Part shown: positions 15,429-15,853 of the stretch, in pieces
How the letters are laid out: each line of letters opens with the position of its first letter
Numbering within the stretch: position 1 is the first letter of the stretch
Source: Coemansia sp. RSA 922
Lineage: Eukaryota; Kickxellomycota; Kickxellomycetes; Kickxellales; Kickxellaceae
DNA length: 15,853 nucleotides
Direction of reading: 5' to 3'
NCBI GenBank assembly: GCA_027577415.1
Contig: JANBQS010000532.1
Coordinates: 1-15,853, forward strand
Translations under genes and position numbers: made by a program
The notes under the pieces: model-generated
What the model was told of the DNA's origin: nothing
Seen by the model: the letters and a program-made list of their open reading frames with translations, nothing else
Databases searched by the model: none

Positions 15429-15468
15429 GGGGGTGGGGGTGCGAGTGGCCGGGCCACAACCCACCCCC
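15429..15468 (+). terminator. Strong hairpin just after the zinc-finger gene
   Basis: GGGGGTGGG (15429-15437) pairs with CCCACCCCC (15460-15468), and inside it GTGGCC (15445-15450) pairs with GGCCAC (15452-15457) around one G. It starts 10 bp past the stop codon, so it is probably in the 3' UTR. Role in 3' processing or RNA stability is inferred; it is labelled terminator only as the nearest type. Confidence 0.45.
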
Positions 15469-15472
15469 TGTT

Positions 15473-15853
15473 TGTTTTCACCAAATGTTTATATCATCAT
15501 CTTCAATCATCACTTTTTTACTTTTAAAAATATCATGACATATATCCACATTCAATGCCTCATTTCGAGCTCCACAGGCGCAATGGTCCTTTGCGTGTCT
15601 CATTTCGAGATCCGCACAGACACGCAGAGGGGGAGAGGACGCACGACGACATCAACAATCATCCACCCTCGCTTGCTTCTGATGCCTGCCCGGAAAGGTG
15701 GCGCGGCAGAGGCCCCTCACACTCCTTTCCAAAAGGCAATCAGATATATTAATTTGACCATATATAGCTTGCTTTATGAATGGGTGGAGATCGCCGTTGT
15801 CTCGCTCACATATATTACCACTATATGCCATGCACACTTTGCAAATAAACCCT
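15473..15853. other. Downstream region without a gene
   Basis: No coding frame of convincing composition. It holds an imperfect direct repeat, CTCATTTCGAG(C/A)TCC(A/G)CA, at about 15558 and 15599, and AATAAA at 15844-15849 near the window end. Several TATATA-like runs (15744-15830) may belong to a promoter further right. Confidence 0.4.

Noticed and set aside
14868..15464. Minus-strand 198-residue frame
   Set aside because: Antisense shadow of the GC-rich 3' half of the four-finger gene; Arg/Gly/Ala-rich with no domain.
1..15853. CRISPR array, prokaryotic operon, phage or toxin-antitoxin system
   Set aside because: No regularly spaced repeats, no ribosome-binding-site operon structure and no such proteins; introns and the tRNA intron indicate a eukaryote.

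Overview
The window looks like nuclear DNA of a fungus, probably an early-diverging one (Kickxellomycotina-like is my best guess, from protein style only). The signs are an intron-bearing nuclear tRNA gene, GTGAGT...AG introns, C2H2 zinc-finger regulators, a compact SET-domain methyltransferase, and remains of Ty3/gypsy (chromodomain) and Ty1/copia retrotransposons. No bacterial, phage, CRISPR or toxin features were seen.

Layout. (1) 1-2421: two GC-rich minus-strand genes in tandem. One is a long low-complexity Ser/Ala/Gln-rich protein that starts at 1688 and runs off the left edge. The other is a complete 173-residue SET-domain protein. (2) 2422-5523: AT-rich, damaged DNA. It holds the 5' part of a spliced type II membrane-protein gene cut by a gypsy LTR fragment, a solo copia-type LTR, a second gypsy LTR fragment, and a decayed piece of a DcpS-like mRNA decapping scavenger gene wedged between a gypsy LTR and a copia LTR. 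(3) 5524-6956: a copia-type element reduced to two opposed 5' ends (LTR-gag facing gag-LTR). (4) 6957-11005: a 5'-truncated chromodomain Ty3/gypsy element with protease, RT, RNase H, partial integrase, chromodomain and a 345-bp 3' LTR. It is broken by frameshifts and by stops that nearly all look like CGA to TGA, and a copia LTR sits at a deletion in its integrase. (5) 11006-12488: AT-rich, with only short unassigned coding-like fragments. (6) 12489-12583: tRNA-Ile(UAU) with a 22-nt intron. (7) 12655-15419: two divergent C2H2 zinc-finger genes sharing an intergenic region with a TATA box on each side. (8) 15420-15853: downstream region with a strong hairpin and no gene.

The working host genes are the flanking ones: the chromatin-type SET enzyme, the two zinc-finger regulators, the tRNA and the unknown large protein. 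The middle 8 kb is a nested retroelement graveyard that has broken at least two host genes. I found no convincing new multi-gene system. The most interesting signals are the opposed-arm copia structure, a primer-binding site that fits a half tRNA-Ile, the CpG-decay stop pattern, and the paired motifs around one zinc-finger promoter.
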